Source: an uncultured Pelagibacteraceae bacterium
GTDB lineage: Bacteria; Pseudomonadota; Alphaproteobacteria; Pelagibacterales; Pelagibacteraceae
Direction: 5' to 3'
Length of the DNA stretch: 64,000 bases
NCBI GenBank assembly: GCA_902611405.1
Contig: CACLZL010000004.1
Span: forward strand, 1 to 64,000
The notes under the pieces are model-generated. The model saw nothing but the letters and a program-made list of their open reading frames with translations. It did no database searches and was not told the origin of the DNA. This document shows, piece after piece, positions 8,600 through 16,871 of the stretch (positions within the stretch are counted from its first letter, which is position 1; each line of letters opens with the position of its first letter). Both the position numbers and the translations under genes were made by a program.

Positions 8600-9765
8600 G
8601 AAACTTTTTTTACTTCAGTATCAAAATCATCTTGGAAGTGAGGCATAACTTTTTCTGTGAAAAGTTTTATACTTTTCATACAATCTTTATGCTTCACACC
8701 TGGAAAATTAGACCAAACTTGCAAATTTTGTAAATTGAGTTCAGATTTTAATTCATGAATTTTATCAATCACATATTCTGGTGTTCCAAATAACATGTTT
8801 CTTTTATGTAAAAATTCATAATTTAATAAATCTAATTTACCTTTTGTTTCAGGTAGCTCTTCACCAGGATCCATATGATTTCCCAAACCTCTCCAATGGC
8901 AAACCCATCTCATATAATTTACCATATGTTCACCAGCTTTCTCTTTTGCTTCTTCCATGGTATCTGCAACGAACATGTCTCTTACAAGAGACACCCCTTC
9001 GCCAAGGGGTATATTTTTCTTTGTTACTTCTGATCTTTTATTTTTATAAGCTTCGAATTTTGGTTTCAAAGCTTTTACGGTTGGTATCCACATTATAACA
9101 TTAATATTATTTTCAGCAGCCCACTCAATTGATCTTATTCCATCAACAACTTGATGAATTGGAGGGTGTGGCTGTTGGTATGGCTGTGGAACAACACTGA
9201 TTTTTTTCATAGTACTGTCTTCCATATTCATAAATTCTTCACTTGGAGGACTCATATCATGCTGCCAAACATAATTTGGCGACGGATAAGTATAAAATTC
9301 TCCCTGATGACTGAAAAATTTTTCACTCCATGCTTTCTTCAACACTTCTAAAGTCTCAGCAAATAATCTAAAATTTTTAGCCTGATCTTTTAAGTCAGCT
9401 TCTTTATTTAGGTTAATTGCTTCCCTACCATATATTCCTCTTGCTACACCCACCTCAACTCTTCCTTTAGAAAGCTGGTCTAATGTAGCTATATCTTCAG
9501 CTAATCTTATTGGATTATGAAAAGTAATAACGTTTGCAGCTTGACCTATTCTAATATTTTTTGTTCTTGCAGCTGCATCTGCACCCATCATTAATGGATT
9601 TGTACAAGATTCCATTCCCTCGTGATTGAAGTGATGTTCTGTAAACCAAATTGAATTCCATTTTTTTTGATCACAGTATTCTGTAATTTCTTTAGTTTCA
9701 TCTAACAATTGATGATAAGGTTTGTGTGTCCAGTTTGTGGTATTACAAAAATAACCAAATTTCAT
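8596..9765 (-). CDS. LLM-class flavin-dependent monooxygenase (luciferase-like)
   Basis: A 389-residue bacterial-luciferase-family protein starting at ATG 9765, preceded by a strong AAGGAGG ribosome-binding site; an upstream in-frame GTG at 9807 would add 14 residues not resembling the family. Family marks are MKFGYFCNT at the N terminus, WFTEHHF near residue 43, NPIRLAEDIATLDQLSKGR near residues 95-115 and the GVARGIYGREA flavin loop. These TIM-barrel enzymes use reduced FMN and O2 supplied by a separate flavin reductase to insert oxygen into a C-N, C-S or C=O substrate. No reductase gene is in this operon. It is the first gene of the five-gene module and probably starts the pathway. Confidence 0.88.
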   Translation of the reverse strand: MKFGYFCNTTNWTHKPYHQLLDETKEITEYCDQKKWNSIWFTEHHFNHEGMESCTNPLMMGADAAARTKNIRIGQAANVITFHNPIRLAEDIATLDQLSKGRVEVGVARGIYGREAINLNKEADLKDQAKNFRLFAETLEVLKKAWSEKFFSHQGEFYTYPSPNYVWQHDMSPPSEEFMNMEDSTMKKISVVPQPYQQPHPPIHQVVDGIRSIEWAAENNINVIMWIPTVKALKPKFEAYKNKRSEVTKKNIPLGEGVSLVRDMFVADTMEEAKEKAGEHMVNYMRWVCHWRGLGNHMDPGEELPETKGKLDLLNYEFLHKRNMLFGTPEYVIDKIHELKSELNLQNLQVWSNFPGVKHKDCMKSIKLFTEKVMPHFQDDFDTEVKKVS

Positions 9766-9769
9766 AAAG

Positions 9770-9777
9770 CCTCCTTT
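9770..9777 (-). promoter_or_regulatory. Strong Shine-Dalgarno site deciding the LLM monooxygenase start
   Basis: On the minus strand AAAGGAGG ends four bases before the ATG at 9765. It is one of the strongest ribosome-binding sites in the window and argues for that ATG over the GTG 42 bases upstream. The 105-base gap to the next gene upstream (stop at 9871) probably holds this operon's promoter, but no clear -35/-10 pair stands out there. Confidence 0.7.
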
Positions 9778-9870
9778 AAAAGTTAATTTAAAGACGACCG
9801 ATCCCACTTTCGTAAATCTATGAATTTATCGACGAGTTATGTATCGCTTTATATTTAAACTTTATAATTA

Positions 9871-10839
9871 CTAACGTTGATATTCAATAAATTTCTTTAA
9901 AGATTTGTTGAGAAATTTCTCATAAATTTCACCATTATTTTTAAATTTATTTCCATTTAAAAATGATTGGTTCATATTGAAATCATATGAAGGCTCAAAG
10001 AAAAAAGGGACAGAGAGCCTTTGGCTTTTATTCCATAAAACCCTGTGATTAGTTGCTTTAAATTTACCTTTGCTAAGAAATTCTAACGCTCTTCCCGTAT
10101 TTACCACTAAAGCTTTTTTGTTGAATGGTACATCATACCATTTTTTGTTTTTTCTATTTTGTACTTGTAATCCACCTTTTCTATCTTGATAGAGAACTGT
10201 AAATATTCCACTATCAACATGTGTTTCACATCCAAGAGCGACCCCATCTTGTTTTGATATTTCCACTGGTTTTGTTTGGTTAGGGTAATAATTAAATCTT
10301 AATGTACTCAATGTTTTTAATCTTGAAAAAGCTTTACCAGAAATATCAGGATTTTTTTTACTAAGTTTTATTACACTTTTAAACAATGTCTCACTTAATC
10401 TATAAATGTTATCAAAATATTTATTTAAAATATTAATTGAGTTTTTATTTAAGCATTTTCCTAGATTGAGATACTCTATGTATTGATTATTTAGATTTGA
10501 GGAATATTTTTTAGTTACTTTTAAATCACCTATATCCAAACCTTCTTTTCCATTCACATCATTAGGAAAATATCCTCTGTATAGATTTTTATTTTTTTTA
10601 TTCCATTTTTTTGGTGACAACTTTCTTTTTTTTCTGTCTGGTAAATTAAAAAATTTATTGCCAACCCCGCATGTTTTTTTAATTAATTTTAAATTAATTT
10701 CATGACCAGTAATTTGAAAAAAACCTACTTTGGTACAAGCTTTTTCAATTTCTTTAATTGTCTTAAATGCACTTTGAGTTTCAAAGTTATTTTTTATAAG
10801 TGAGGATATATTAATTGTAGGTATATAACTTTTGGTCAT
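9871..10839 (-). CDS. 2-oxoglutarate/Fe(II)-dependent oxygenase, isopenicillin-N-synthase family
   Basis: A 322-residue protein with the DIOX_N-type N-terminal region (IPTINISSL, residues 6-14; VGFFQITGH, 38-46) and a C-terminal 2OG-FeII_Oxy domain. The iron facial triad is His207, Asp209 (THVDSG) and His265 (ATNHRV); Arg274 and Ser276 (QRLS) bind 2-oxoglutarate. Such enzymes hydroxylate, desaturate or cyclise small molecules. It is the last gene of a run with an amidinotransferase and two EamA transporters, and its ATG overlaps the preceding stop (ATGA). The IPNS family includes enzymes acting on guanidino amino acids (ethylene-forming enzyme and plant homoarginine hydroxylases), a tempting link to the amidinotransferase, but the substrate is not shown. 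Confidence 0.85.
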   Translation of the reverse strand: MTKSYIPTINISSLIKNNFETQSAFKTIKEIEKACTKVGFFQITGHEINLKLIKKTCGVGNKFFNLPDRKKRKLSPKKWNKKNKNLYRGYFPNDVNGKEGLDIGDLKVTKKYSSNLNNQYIEYLNLGKCLNKNSINILNKYFDNIYRLSETLFKSVIKLSKKNPDISGKAFSRLKTLSTLRFNYYPNQTKPVEISKQDGVALGCETHVDSGIFTVLYQDRKGGLQVQNRKNKKWYDVPFNKKALVVNTGRALEFLSKGKFKATNHRVLWNKSQRLSVPFFFEPSYDFNMNQSFLNGNKFKNNGEIYEKFLNKSLKKFIEYQR

Positions 10840-11789
10840 CTTCTTACTGGAGTTTCTGTTGCAATATATTGATCCCTAGCTTTTTCTCTTAAGTAAATAT
10901 AAATCCCAGCAGCTATTATACACGCAACTCCAAAAAAAGTTCTACCTGATGGAATTTCATTAAATAAAAAATATCCAGGTATCATAGACATTATAATTAG
11001 AGAATATTCAAACAGAGAAACCACAGAAGGTGAAGCAACAATGTAAGCTGAAAATATGCAGAGGAAAGCAATCGAGGCGACAAAACCAAAAAATAAGATA
11101 AATTTCCATGTATATTCAATATTTGAAAACCACTCTCTAAAAATAAACTGTGTAGTTGGATCAAAGTCGGGATTATTCAATTGTCCATTTCCCATAAACA
11201 AATAAATAAGACCACATAAAATTAGGGCTATTAAATAAAAATAAAATAGTTGAGTATTAACATCATCTTTATCTGATGTGTATTTTGTTATTGTCATGGA
11301 TGCAGCATAAAAGAATGCACATACTACTGGGAGTAAACTTTTGTATTCAAAATCAGAAAAGTTTGGGTCAAGTACAATAAAAACTCCTATGAAACCAAAT
11401 ACAATTGCAGACCATCTTCTTATTCCAATAAACTCTTTTAAAAAAAATTTAGCAAAAATAGATACAAAAAAAGGACAAGAGAAGAATAGGGCATTTGCTG
11501 TTGCTAAGGGCATGTACGTAAGAGAAATAAAGAAAGCTGAAAATGCCAAAAAGTGAAGAACAACTCTAACAATTGTTAAAATAGGATAAAAAGTTTTAAA
11601 TGAAACTTTTTGTTTTTTAATTTTTATGTAACTAAAAAGTAAAACAGCTGCAACAAAATACCTTCCAAAAAAAATTTCATAAAGAGAGGCTTTTTCAAAA
11701 ATATATTTTATTAAAGAATCTTGCATTGCAAATAAAGTCATCGCGACGATTATTAAAATAATACCTTTAGAATTATTATCTTTTGTCAT
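10836..11789 (-). CDS. EamA/DMT-family transporter (tandem copy 2)
   Basis: A 317-residue membrane protein with ten hydrophobic segments and two EamA repeats, e.g. AMTLFAMQDSLIKYIF at the first helix and PSVVSLFEYSLIIMS in the second half. Drug/metabolite-transporter carriers of this kind usually export amino acids or metabolites. It starts one base after the stop of its neighbour at 11790, with which it shares obvious sequence similarity along the whole length, including the tail (REKARDQYIATETPVRR against REKAQNQSIATEKPLR). They are tandem duplicates and might work as a pair. Its stop overlaps the 2OG-oxygenase start. The substrate is unknown; the amidinotransferase upstream hints at a guanidino compound. 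Confidence 0.85.
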   Translation of the reverse strand: MTKDNNSKGIILIIVAMTLFAMQDSLIKYIFEKASLYEIFFGRYFVAAVLLFSYIKIKKQKVSFKTFYPILTIVRVVLHFLAFSAFFISLTYMPLATANALFFSCPFFVSIFAKFFLKEFIGIRRWSAIVFGFIGVFIVLDPNFSDFEYKSLLPVVCAFFYAASMTITKYTSDKDDVNTQLFYFYLIALILCGLIYLFMGNGQLNNPDFDPTTQFIFREWFSNIEYTWKFILFFGFVASIAFLCIFSAYIVASPSVVSLFEYSLIIMSMIPGYFLFNEIPSGRTFFGVACIIAAGIYIYLREKARDQYIATETPVRR

Positions 11790-12740
11790 TTATCTAAGTG
11801 GTTTTTCTGTAGCAATAGATTGATTTTGTGCCTTTTCACGAATAAAAATATAAACACCACTTGATACTATAATTAAAATTCCAATCACTGTATTTAATGA
11901 AGGTATTTCTTCAAAATATAACCATCCTACAAGTGGCGACCAAAATAATATTGAATATTCGAATGGCGAAACAACAGCTGGAGAAGCTATGCTGTAAGCT
12001 TTAAATAAAAAAAGAAAAGCAAGCGTGGCAGTCACCCCTGTTGCAGTCATTAATAGAATATTAGAATTAAAATCAATAAACCATTCCCTAAATATAAATT
12101 GTGAAGCTGGATGATCCGAGACGTTATATTGACCATCACCGATAATAAAATAAAAAATTATGCTAATAATTATTGCACCAATATAAAATGTAAATGTTTG
12201 TGTATAAACACTATCCTTATCAGATGTTTTTTTTATTATTATCATAGATAATGAGTAACAAAGCGCACATAAAATAGGCATCAAACTTAAATAGTTAAAA
12301 TTACTAAAATCAGGATTTAATGTTATATAAACACCAATAAATCCAACGACTATAGCAGACCACCTTCTTACTCCTATTTCTTCTTTTAAAAAAAAATGAG
12401 CGAATATTGTAATTAAAAAGGGAGTAACAAAAAATAAAGCAGTAGCAGTACCAAGCGGTAACACGGTCAAAGAAACATAAAAAGAACTAAAGCCAAAGAA
12501 AAAAAGTATTACACGCGTAATAGTTAAAAGAGGATATTGGGTTTTAAATACTATTGGTTGTCTTGTAATTATTAAAAACATTAAAATAAGCACAAAACTT
12601 ATTACTGTTCTAATTAAGTAAATTTCATAAAGTGAAACAAAATTATAAATATACTTCATGATTCCATCCTGGACAGAAAAAACCATCATGGCTATTAGTA
12701 TGAATACTATCCCTTTAGGATTATTATTAGGGGTGGACAT
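11790..12740 (-). CDS. EamA/DMT-family transporter (tandem copy 1)
   Basis: A 316-residue, ten-helix DMT-superfamily carrier with two EamA domains (about residues 8-140 and 155-300). It aligns end to end with the next gene (10836-11789): both begin NNPKGIVFI- or NSKGIILI-type, share GVRRWSAIVVGFIGV or its equivalent near residue 125, and have a loop containing ASQFIFREWF or TQFIFREWF near residue 210. It follows the amidinotransferase with a gap of about 20 bases, so the two are probably cotranscribed. Export of the amidinotransferase product or import of its substrate are both possible; direction cannot be deduced. Confidence 0.85.
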   Translation of the reverse strand: MSTPNNNPKGIVFILIAMMVFSVQDGIMKYIYNFVSLYEIYLIRTVISFVLILMFLIITRQPIVFKTQYPLLTITRVILFFFGFSSFYVSLTVLPLGTATALFFVTPFLITIFAHFFLKEEIGVRRWSAIVVGFIGVYITLNPDFSNFNYLSLMPILCALCYSLSMIIIKKTSDKDSVYTQTFTFYIGAIIISIIFYFIIGDGQYNVSDHPASQFIFREWFIDFNSNILLMTATGVTATLAFLFLFKAYSIASPAVVSPFEYSILFWSPLVGWLYFEEIPSLNTVIGILIIVSSGVYIFIREKAQNQSIATEKPLR

Positions 12741-12759
12741 TAATTAGTTTACAACGAAT

Positions 12760-13869
12760 TTATTGTTTTGGAAAATAGTTCTGAAGATCACCTTCTCTGA
12801 AAACATCAGTTGTGCTGCAATGTAAACTACCACCAAAAGCATAGACTTCTCTAAAATCTATTGGAATTACTTCCATTCCAAGCTTATCTAATTGTTCAGC
12901 TTGATAAACTTCTGTCTTTTCTACACATACTGTTTTTGGATCTAGTACCAAAACATTCATTGATAGCCATACAGAGTAATAACTCAGGTCTGGAGGTGAA
13001 TTATGGGCAGGCTGAGCCGCATAAACAATTTCCCAACCATTGTCTTCAAAAAGTTTCCTTTGTTCTTTTGGAAGCTTTCTAACTGGATTATTTAAAATTA
13101 ACCCAGGTTTTATAGGTGTAAAAGTTGCATCTATATGAATTGGGTAGGGATCTCCTGGAAAATTTACTGTATGAATTCTATGATCTGGAAAATGTCTTTT
13201 TAACCAGTCAATTCCTTTTAGATTAGTTGTAAATCCATGTTGAACAATTAAATCTTTTCCAAATCTTAAAATATCTGCAGCATCAAAAAGTGGTTCCTCT
13301 TCAGTTGTAACAAAATATTTTTTTTCTGCCCACTGTAATCTTTGCTCTATACTCACATCTTCTGATAAATAATTCATATGATAATCAGCATCAGTCAATC
13401 TAGGTTTAGGCGCAGTTTCGTGTCTCATGCCGGGATCTTCAACAAAGTACTTTTGTAACAATGGTCTGTAGGCTAAATACTCAAACCATCTACATCTAAA
13501 ACTCATTGTAGCTTCAAGCATTTCTTTTCCAACTGTAATTATAACATCTCTAGATGGCATACACCCAAACATATGTTCTGCTTCCCAATCAGGAGTGGCA
13601 ATTTTTTCATCAAATTTAAGTGGAGTAGGTCTATCAACTCTTATACCTCTTCCCTCAAGTGTTTTAACAAATTTATCTAAAAGTTCATTAGCTCTATCTA
13701 TAGAATCTTGTGTTCGTCTTCCGTGTTTACCTTTCATCACAGAGTCAGGTGGAATTTTACAATCAACAGCTGGTTCAGGTGCAGGAATACAGCAATTATC
13801 TGCCCTTCCAACAATTACATGTTTTAATGGATCCCATTCATTCCAACTTTGAACAATAGTCTTTTTCAT
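12760..13869 (-). CDS. Amidinotransferase of the arginine:glycine amidinotransferase family
   Basis: A 369-residue cytoplasmic enzyme of the AGAT/StrB family (human GATM, streptomycin StrB). The catalytic triad equivalents are visible: Asp in LFDAAD (about 196), His245 in PIHIDATF and the nucleophile Cys351 in GGSLHCSTTD. The N-terminal block SWNEWDPLKHVIVGRA and EHMFGCMPSRDVI also match. It moves the amidino group from arginine to an amine acceptor: glycine gives guanidinoacetate, lysine gives homoarginine, amino-inositols occur in antibiotic producers. Ornithine is the by-product. It heads an operon with two EamA carriers and a 2OG-oxygenase. There is no antibiotic cluster around it, so a small amine acceptor is more plausible. 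Confidence 0.88.
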   Translation of the reverse strand: MKKTIVQSWNEWDPLKHVIVGRADNCCIPAPEPAVDCKIPPDSVMKGKHGRRTQDSIDRANELLDKFVKTLEGRGIRVDRPTPLKFDEKIATPDWEAEHMFGCMPSRDVIITVGKEMLEATMSFRCRWFEYLAYRPLLQKYFVEDPGMRHETAPKPRLTDADYHMNYLSEDVSIEQRLQWAEKKYFVTTEEEPLFDAADILRFGKDLIVQHGFTTNLKGIDWLKRHFPDHRIHTVNFPGDPYPIHIDATFTPIKPGLILNNPVRKLPKEQRKLFEDNGWEIVYAAQPAHNSPPDLSYYSVWLSMNVLVLDPKTVCVEKTEVYQAEQLDKLGMEVIPIDFREVYAFGGSLHCSTTDVFREGDLQNYFPKQ

Positions 13870-13920
13870 TTTATGTAAATGATTAATTTAAATAAAAGTT
13901 AATTTCAATAAATTTTAACA

Positions 13921-15504
13921 CTAAGAATTTAAAATAAATTCTGATGCTCTTTCTGCAATCATTAAAGTTGGAGCATTTAGATTTCCACTAGTAATTTCTG
14001 GCATTACAGAAGCATCAACTACTCTTAAGTTTTCTATACCATGAACTTTTAGTTTTTGGTCAACTACAGCCATATTGTCTACTCCCATTTTTAAAGTACA
14101 AGATGGGTGATATGCTGTCTCTGCTTTTGAACGAATATATTCCTCAAATACTTCATTGGTTTGAGCATGTTCTCCTGGTCCAATTTCTTTTCCTGCGTAT
14201 GGTTTTAATGAATCTTGTCCTAAAATTTTTCTAGCCACATGAATACATTCTATTGTTTGCTTTAAATCATCTTCATGTTCTAAATAATTAAATTGAATTT
14301 TTGGATAATCATAAGGATTTGAACTATTTAGTGTTATATGACCTCTACTTTTTGGGTGATTTGGACTTGCATGTAGTTGATAACCATGTCTATCTGGATC
14401 AACTAATCCATGATCAATTACAAACGCAGGAAAAAAATGAAATTGAATATTAGGATATTCTCTTTCTGGAGATGATTTACAAAAACCTCCTGCTTCTAAG
14501 AAAGAGGCAGAACAAGGGCCACTTCTATTTAGAAACCATTGAATACCAACTCTAATCATGTTGATTTTGTTAACATAAGAATACAAAGTATCTTTAGTTT
14601 TACATTCTTGTTGCACATAAGTTTCTAAGTGGTCTTGTAAGTTTTTTCCGACTCCCTCCAAGTTGTTAACAACACTAATTCCTTTATCTTTTAGGTGCTG
14701 GCTTGGTCCAATTCCTGAAAGCATTAGTAATTGTGGTGAATTGATTGCACCACCACTCAAAATTACCTCTTTATTTGCATATATTTTTTCAACTTTATTT
14801 TTAATTTTTACTTCTATTCCAATTGCTTTTCTTCCATCAAAAATAATTTTCTCAACAAAGGCTTCTGTAAATACTTTTAGATTTTTTCTTTTTTTTGCTG
14901 GATTTAAATAATATTTAGAAACACTAGCCCTTTCACCTTTATGAATCGTAACATCGTACATTCCAAAACCTTCTTGTTCTTTACCATTCATGTCATTATT
15001 TATTTTGTAACCTGCTTCACCAGCTGAATCGACAAATGCTTTGAATAAAGGGTTTTTATTTTTAGATTGGTTTACTGGTAGTATTCCACTGCCACCCCGA
15101 TATTCATTTTCTCCTTCAGACCATGTTTCAATTTTTTTAAAATAGGGAAGAACTTTTTCATAAGACCAATCTTCCAATCCAAATGATACCCATCTTTGAT
15201 AATCATTCGGATTACCTCTTACGAATACCATTCCATTATGCGCAGAACATCCACCAATCATTTTTCCTCTAGGACAGAATAATCTTCTGTTATGCAAGTG
15301 AGGTTCTGGTTCTGAATAATATTTGTAGTTATACTTTGGATCATGCATTGTGTATAAAATCGCAAGTGGCATGTTGACTTTCCAGATATCACTGGGTTTC
15401 CCAGCTTCAAATATTGCTACATTGTTTTGATTATTTTCTGTTAATCGATTTGCAAGTACACAGCCTGCACTTCCAGCGCCAATGATTAAATAATCAAAAT
15501 TCAT
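13921..15504 (-). CDS. betA: GMC-family oxidoreductase, choline dehydrogenase type
   Basis: A 527-residue FAD enzyme. The N-terminal dinucleotide motif is GAGSAGCVLANRL (about 8-20) and the GMC signature 1 includes GGCSAHNGMVFVRG near residue 85. Signature 2 is GAINSPQLLMLSGIG near 255, and the C-terminal active-site region is AYHPSCTLKMG with the proton-abstracting His, then SGNLNAPT. Length and motifs fit BetA, which oxidises choline to betaine aldehyde and often on to glycine betaine at the membrane. Other alcohols are possible because the GMC family is broad. Its ATG overlaps the stop of the PhnZ-like gene (ATGA). Betaine transport, carnitine and GDPD genes nearby support a choline/betaine role. 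Confidence 0.8.
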   Translation of the reverse strand: MNFDYLIIGAGSAGCVLANRLTENNQNNVAIFEAGKPSDIWKVNMPLAILYTMHDPKYNYKYYSEPEPHLHNRRLFCPRGKMIGGCSAHNGMVFVRGNPNDYQRWVSFGLEDWSYEKVLPYFKKIETWSEGENEYRGGSGILPVNQSKNKNPLFKAFVDSAGEAGYKINNDMNGKEQEGFGMYDVTIHKGERASVSKYYLNPAKKRKNLKVFTEAFVEKIIFDGRKAIGIEVKIKNKVEKIYANKEVILSGGAINSPQLLMLSGIGPSQHLKDKGISVVNNLEGVGKNLQDHLETYVQQECKTKDTLYSYVNKINMIRVGIQWFLNRSGPCSASFLEAGGFCKSSPEREYPNIQFHFFPAFVIDHGLVDPDRHGYQLHASPNHPKSRGHITLNSSNPYDYPKIQFNYLEHEDDLKQTIECIHVARKILGQDSLKPYAGKEIGPGEHAQTNEVFEEYIRSKAETAYHPSCTLKMGVDNMAVVDQKLKVHGIENLRVVDASVMPEITSGNLNAPTLMIAERASEFILNS

Positions 15505-16037
15505 ATAAGTTTTGAACTTAACAACTTTTCATAGTCATGAATAGATTTCATTTTTATGTCAGTTCTTTTAGCTGCTTCGTCAAACTTTCGGACTAGAATT
15601 GATGGCTTAAAGTAAGATTTATTCTCAAACTTTTTACTTTCTTTGTCATTTAAAACTCCTCCTTGTAATTTGAGGCTTATTTTTGACGCATCTGATAAAA
15701 AGTCAAAATATTTTTTGTCTCGAGCCAAATAACGTTTAGCTAAAACATGGTATTTAATTGGCTCAACAATTTTTTGTCCAAAAAATTTTTTTAAATACTG
15801 ATATCCAATATTTTCATGCTCTCCATCTAATTTATTTTTAACTAATTCTTGAGGATCTTCTAAAAGAAAATGACCATAGTCATGAAGTAAACATGCACAA
15901 ATTAAATCATCATTACATTTAGCTTTTTCAGCAAGCATTGCTGACTGAATCATATGTTCTGACATAGTTACTTTCTCACCAATGTATAAAGATTTATTAT
16001 TTATAAAATTTGAAATGATTTTATAAATTATCTTCAT
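15501..16037 (-). CDS. PhnZ/TmpB-like HD-domain mixed-valence diiron oxygenase
   Basis: A 178-residue HD-superfamily protein. It carries YIGE (Tyr18, Glu21), His28 (SEHMIQSA), His52-Asp53 and His56 (HDYGH), His74, His97 with Lys101 (YHVLAK) and Asp153 (RKFDEAAK). With a constant offset of six (seven after residue 90) these match the PhnZ residues I recall: Y24, E27, H34, H58, D59, H62, H80, H104, K108 and D161. PhnZ cleaves the C-P bond of a 1-hydroxy-phosphonate with O2; TmpB does the same on the trimethylamino analogue, giving glycine betaine. It lies three bases after a TauD-type dioxygenase and overlaps the choline-dehydrogenase-like gene. An oxidative C-P or C-C cleavage is inferred; the substrate is open. 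Confidence 0.75.
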   Translation of the reverse strand: MKIIYKIISNFINNKSLYIGEKVTMSEHMIQSAMLAEKAKCNDDLICACLLHDYGHFLLEDPQELVKNKLDGEHENIGYQYLKKFFGQKIVEPIKYHVLAKRYLARDKKYFDFLSDASKISLKLQGGVLNDKESKKFENKSYFKPSILVRKFDEAAKRTDIKMKSIHDYEKLLSSKLI

Positions 16038-16040
16038 TTA

Positions 16041-16871
16041 TTATTGCGGATGATCCCCTTCAACAGCTATACGATCCATTACTCTTTCAAAACCAAGCCC
16101 TTTATTTGGATAAAAATCAGCAATAGCATAATGCTGAACACTTCTATTATCCCAAATAGCCACTGCATTTTCTGTCCATTTAAATCTACAAGTAAGATCT
16201 AATCTTGCCTGATGTTCAAATAAATAATTTAATATCTCTTTACTTTCTTCTTTGTCCATACCAACAATTTCTTTTGTGTAAGTCCAATTTACAAAAAGAA
16301 TTTTTTTGCCTGTTTCTGGATGAGTTCTTAAAATTGGATGAGTGTTTGAGTATTCATCCATATTTCCATTACTTTGCATTGCTTTATATTTATCAAGGAA
16401 AAACCCACCTCCAAGTGAAGAATGAACTGCTTTTTTATTTTTAATTTTATTTTTTATCTCTTCTTCTAGGGTCTCCCACGCAAGTTCCATGTTTGAGAAA
16501 ACAGTATCTCCTCCAACTGGTGGAATTTTAATTGATTTTAAAATTACAGCTTTAGTTGGTTTTTCGTTATAGCTAACATCTGAATGCCAACCTTCACCCC
16601 ATTGTGTTTTTTCTTCAGGCTTTTTAATTATTCTTATTATTTCAGGGAATTCACTTAAACCTCTTACATAAGCATGTGTTTCTAATGGTCCAAATTTTGA
16701 AGCTAGAGCAACATGTTGTTCTGACGTCAAAGGTTGATTTCGAAAAAAAATAACTTTGTGTTCTAATAATAAGTTATTTATTTTTTTAAAATTTTCATCT
16801 GAAACGTCAGTCAAGTCAATTCCACTTATTTCAGCACCTAATGCTCCTGATAATAATTTTACATCAATCAT
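16041..16871 (-). CDS. TauD/TfdA-family 2-oxoglutarate-dependent dioxygenase
   Basis: A 276-residue dioxygenase with the iron ligands His96 and Asp98 (GWHSDVSY) and His247 (SVQHYAIAD), and 2OG-binding arginines near 263-267 (FERVMDR). The N-terminal block GALGAEISGIDL and the core PPVGGDTVFSNM are typical of TauD. Family members hydroxylate taurine, alkyl sulfates, 2,4-D, quaternary amines or phosphonates next to the leaving group. The gene overlaps the thioesterase upstream (ATGA) and is followed by the PhnZ-like gene. Hydroxylase-then-HD-oxygenase is the order of chemistry in the PhnY/PhnZ and TmpA/TmpB phosphonate pathways, so this may be the hydroxylase half of such a pair. Taurine use is the plain alternative. 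Confidence 0.85.
   Translation of the reverse strand: MIDVKLLSGALGAEISGIDLTDVSDENFKKINNLLLEHKVIFFRNQPLTSEQHVALASKFGPLETHAYVRGLSEFPEIIRIIKKPEEKTQWGEGWHSDVSYNEKPTKAVILKSIKIPPVGGDTVFSNMELAWETLEEEIKNKIKNKKAVHSSLGGGFFLDKYKAMQSNGNMDEYSNTHPILRTHPETGKKILFVNWTYTKEIVGMDKEESKEILNYLFEHQARLDLTCRFKWTENAVAIWDNRSVQHYAIADFYPNKGLGFERVMDRIAVEGDHPQ

Noticed and set aside
9766-9807. Upstream GTG start for the LLM monooxygenase
   Set aside because: The strong AAGGAGG and the family-typical MKFGYF start favour ATG at 9765.
9778-9870. Operator-like repeat TAAAT-N6-ATTTA upstream of the LLM operon
   Set aside because: A 5-bp A/T-only repeat is expected by chance in DNA of this composition, and no regulator gene is nearby.
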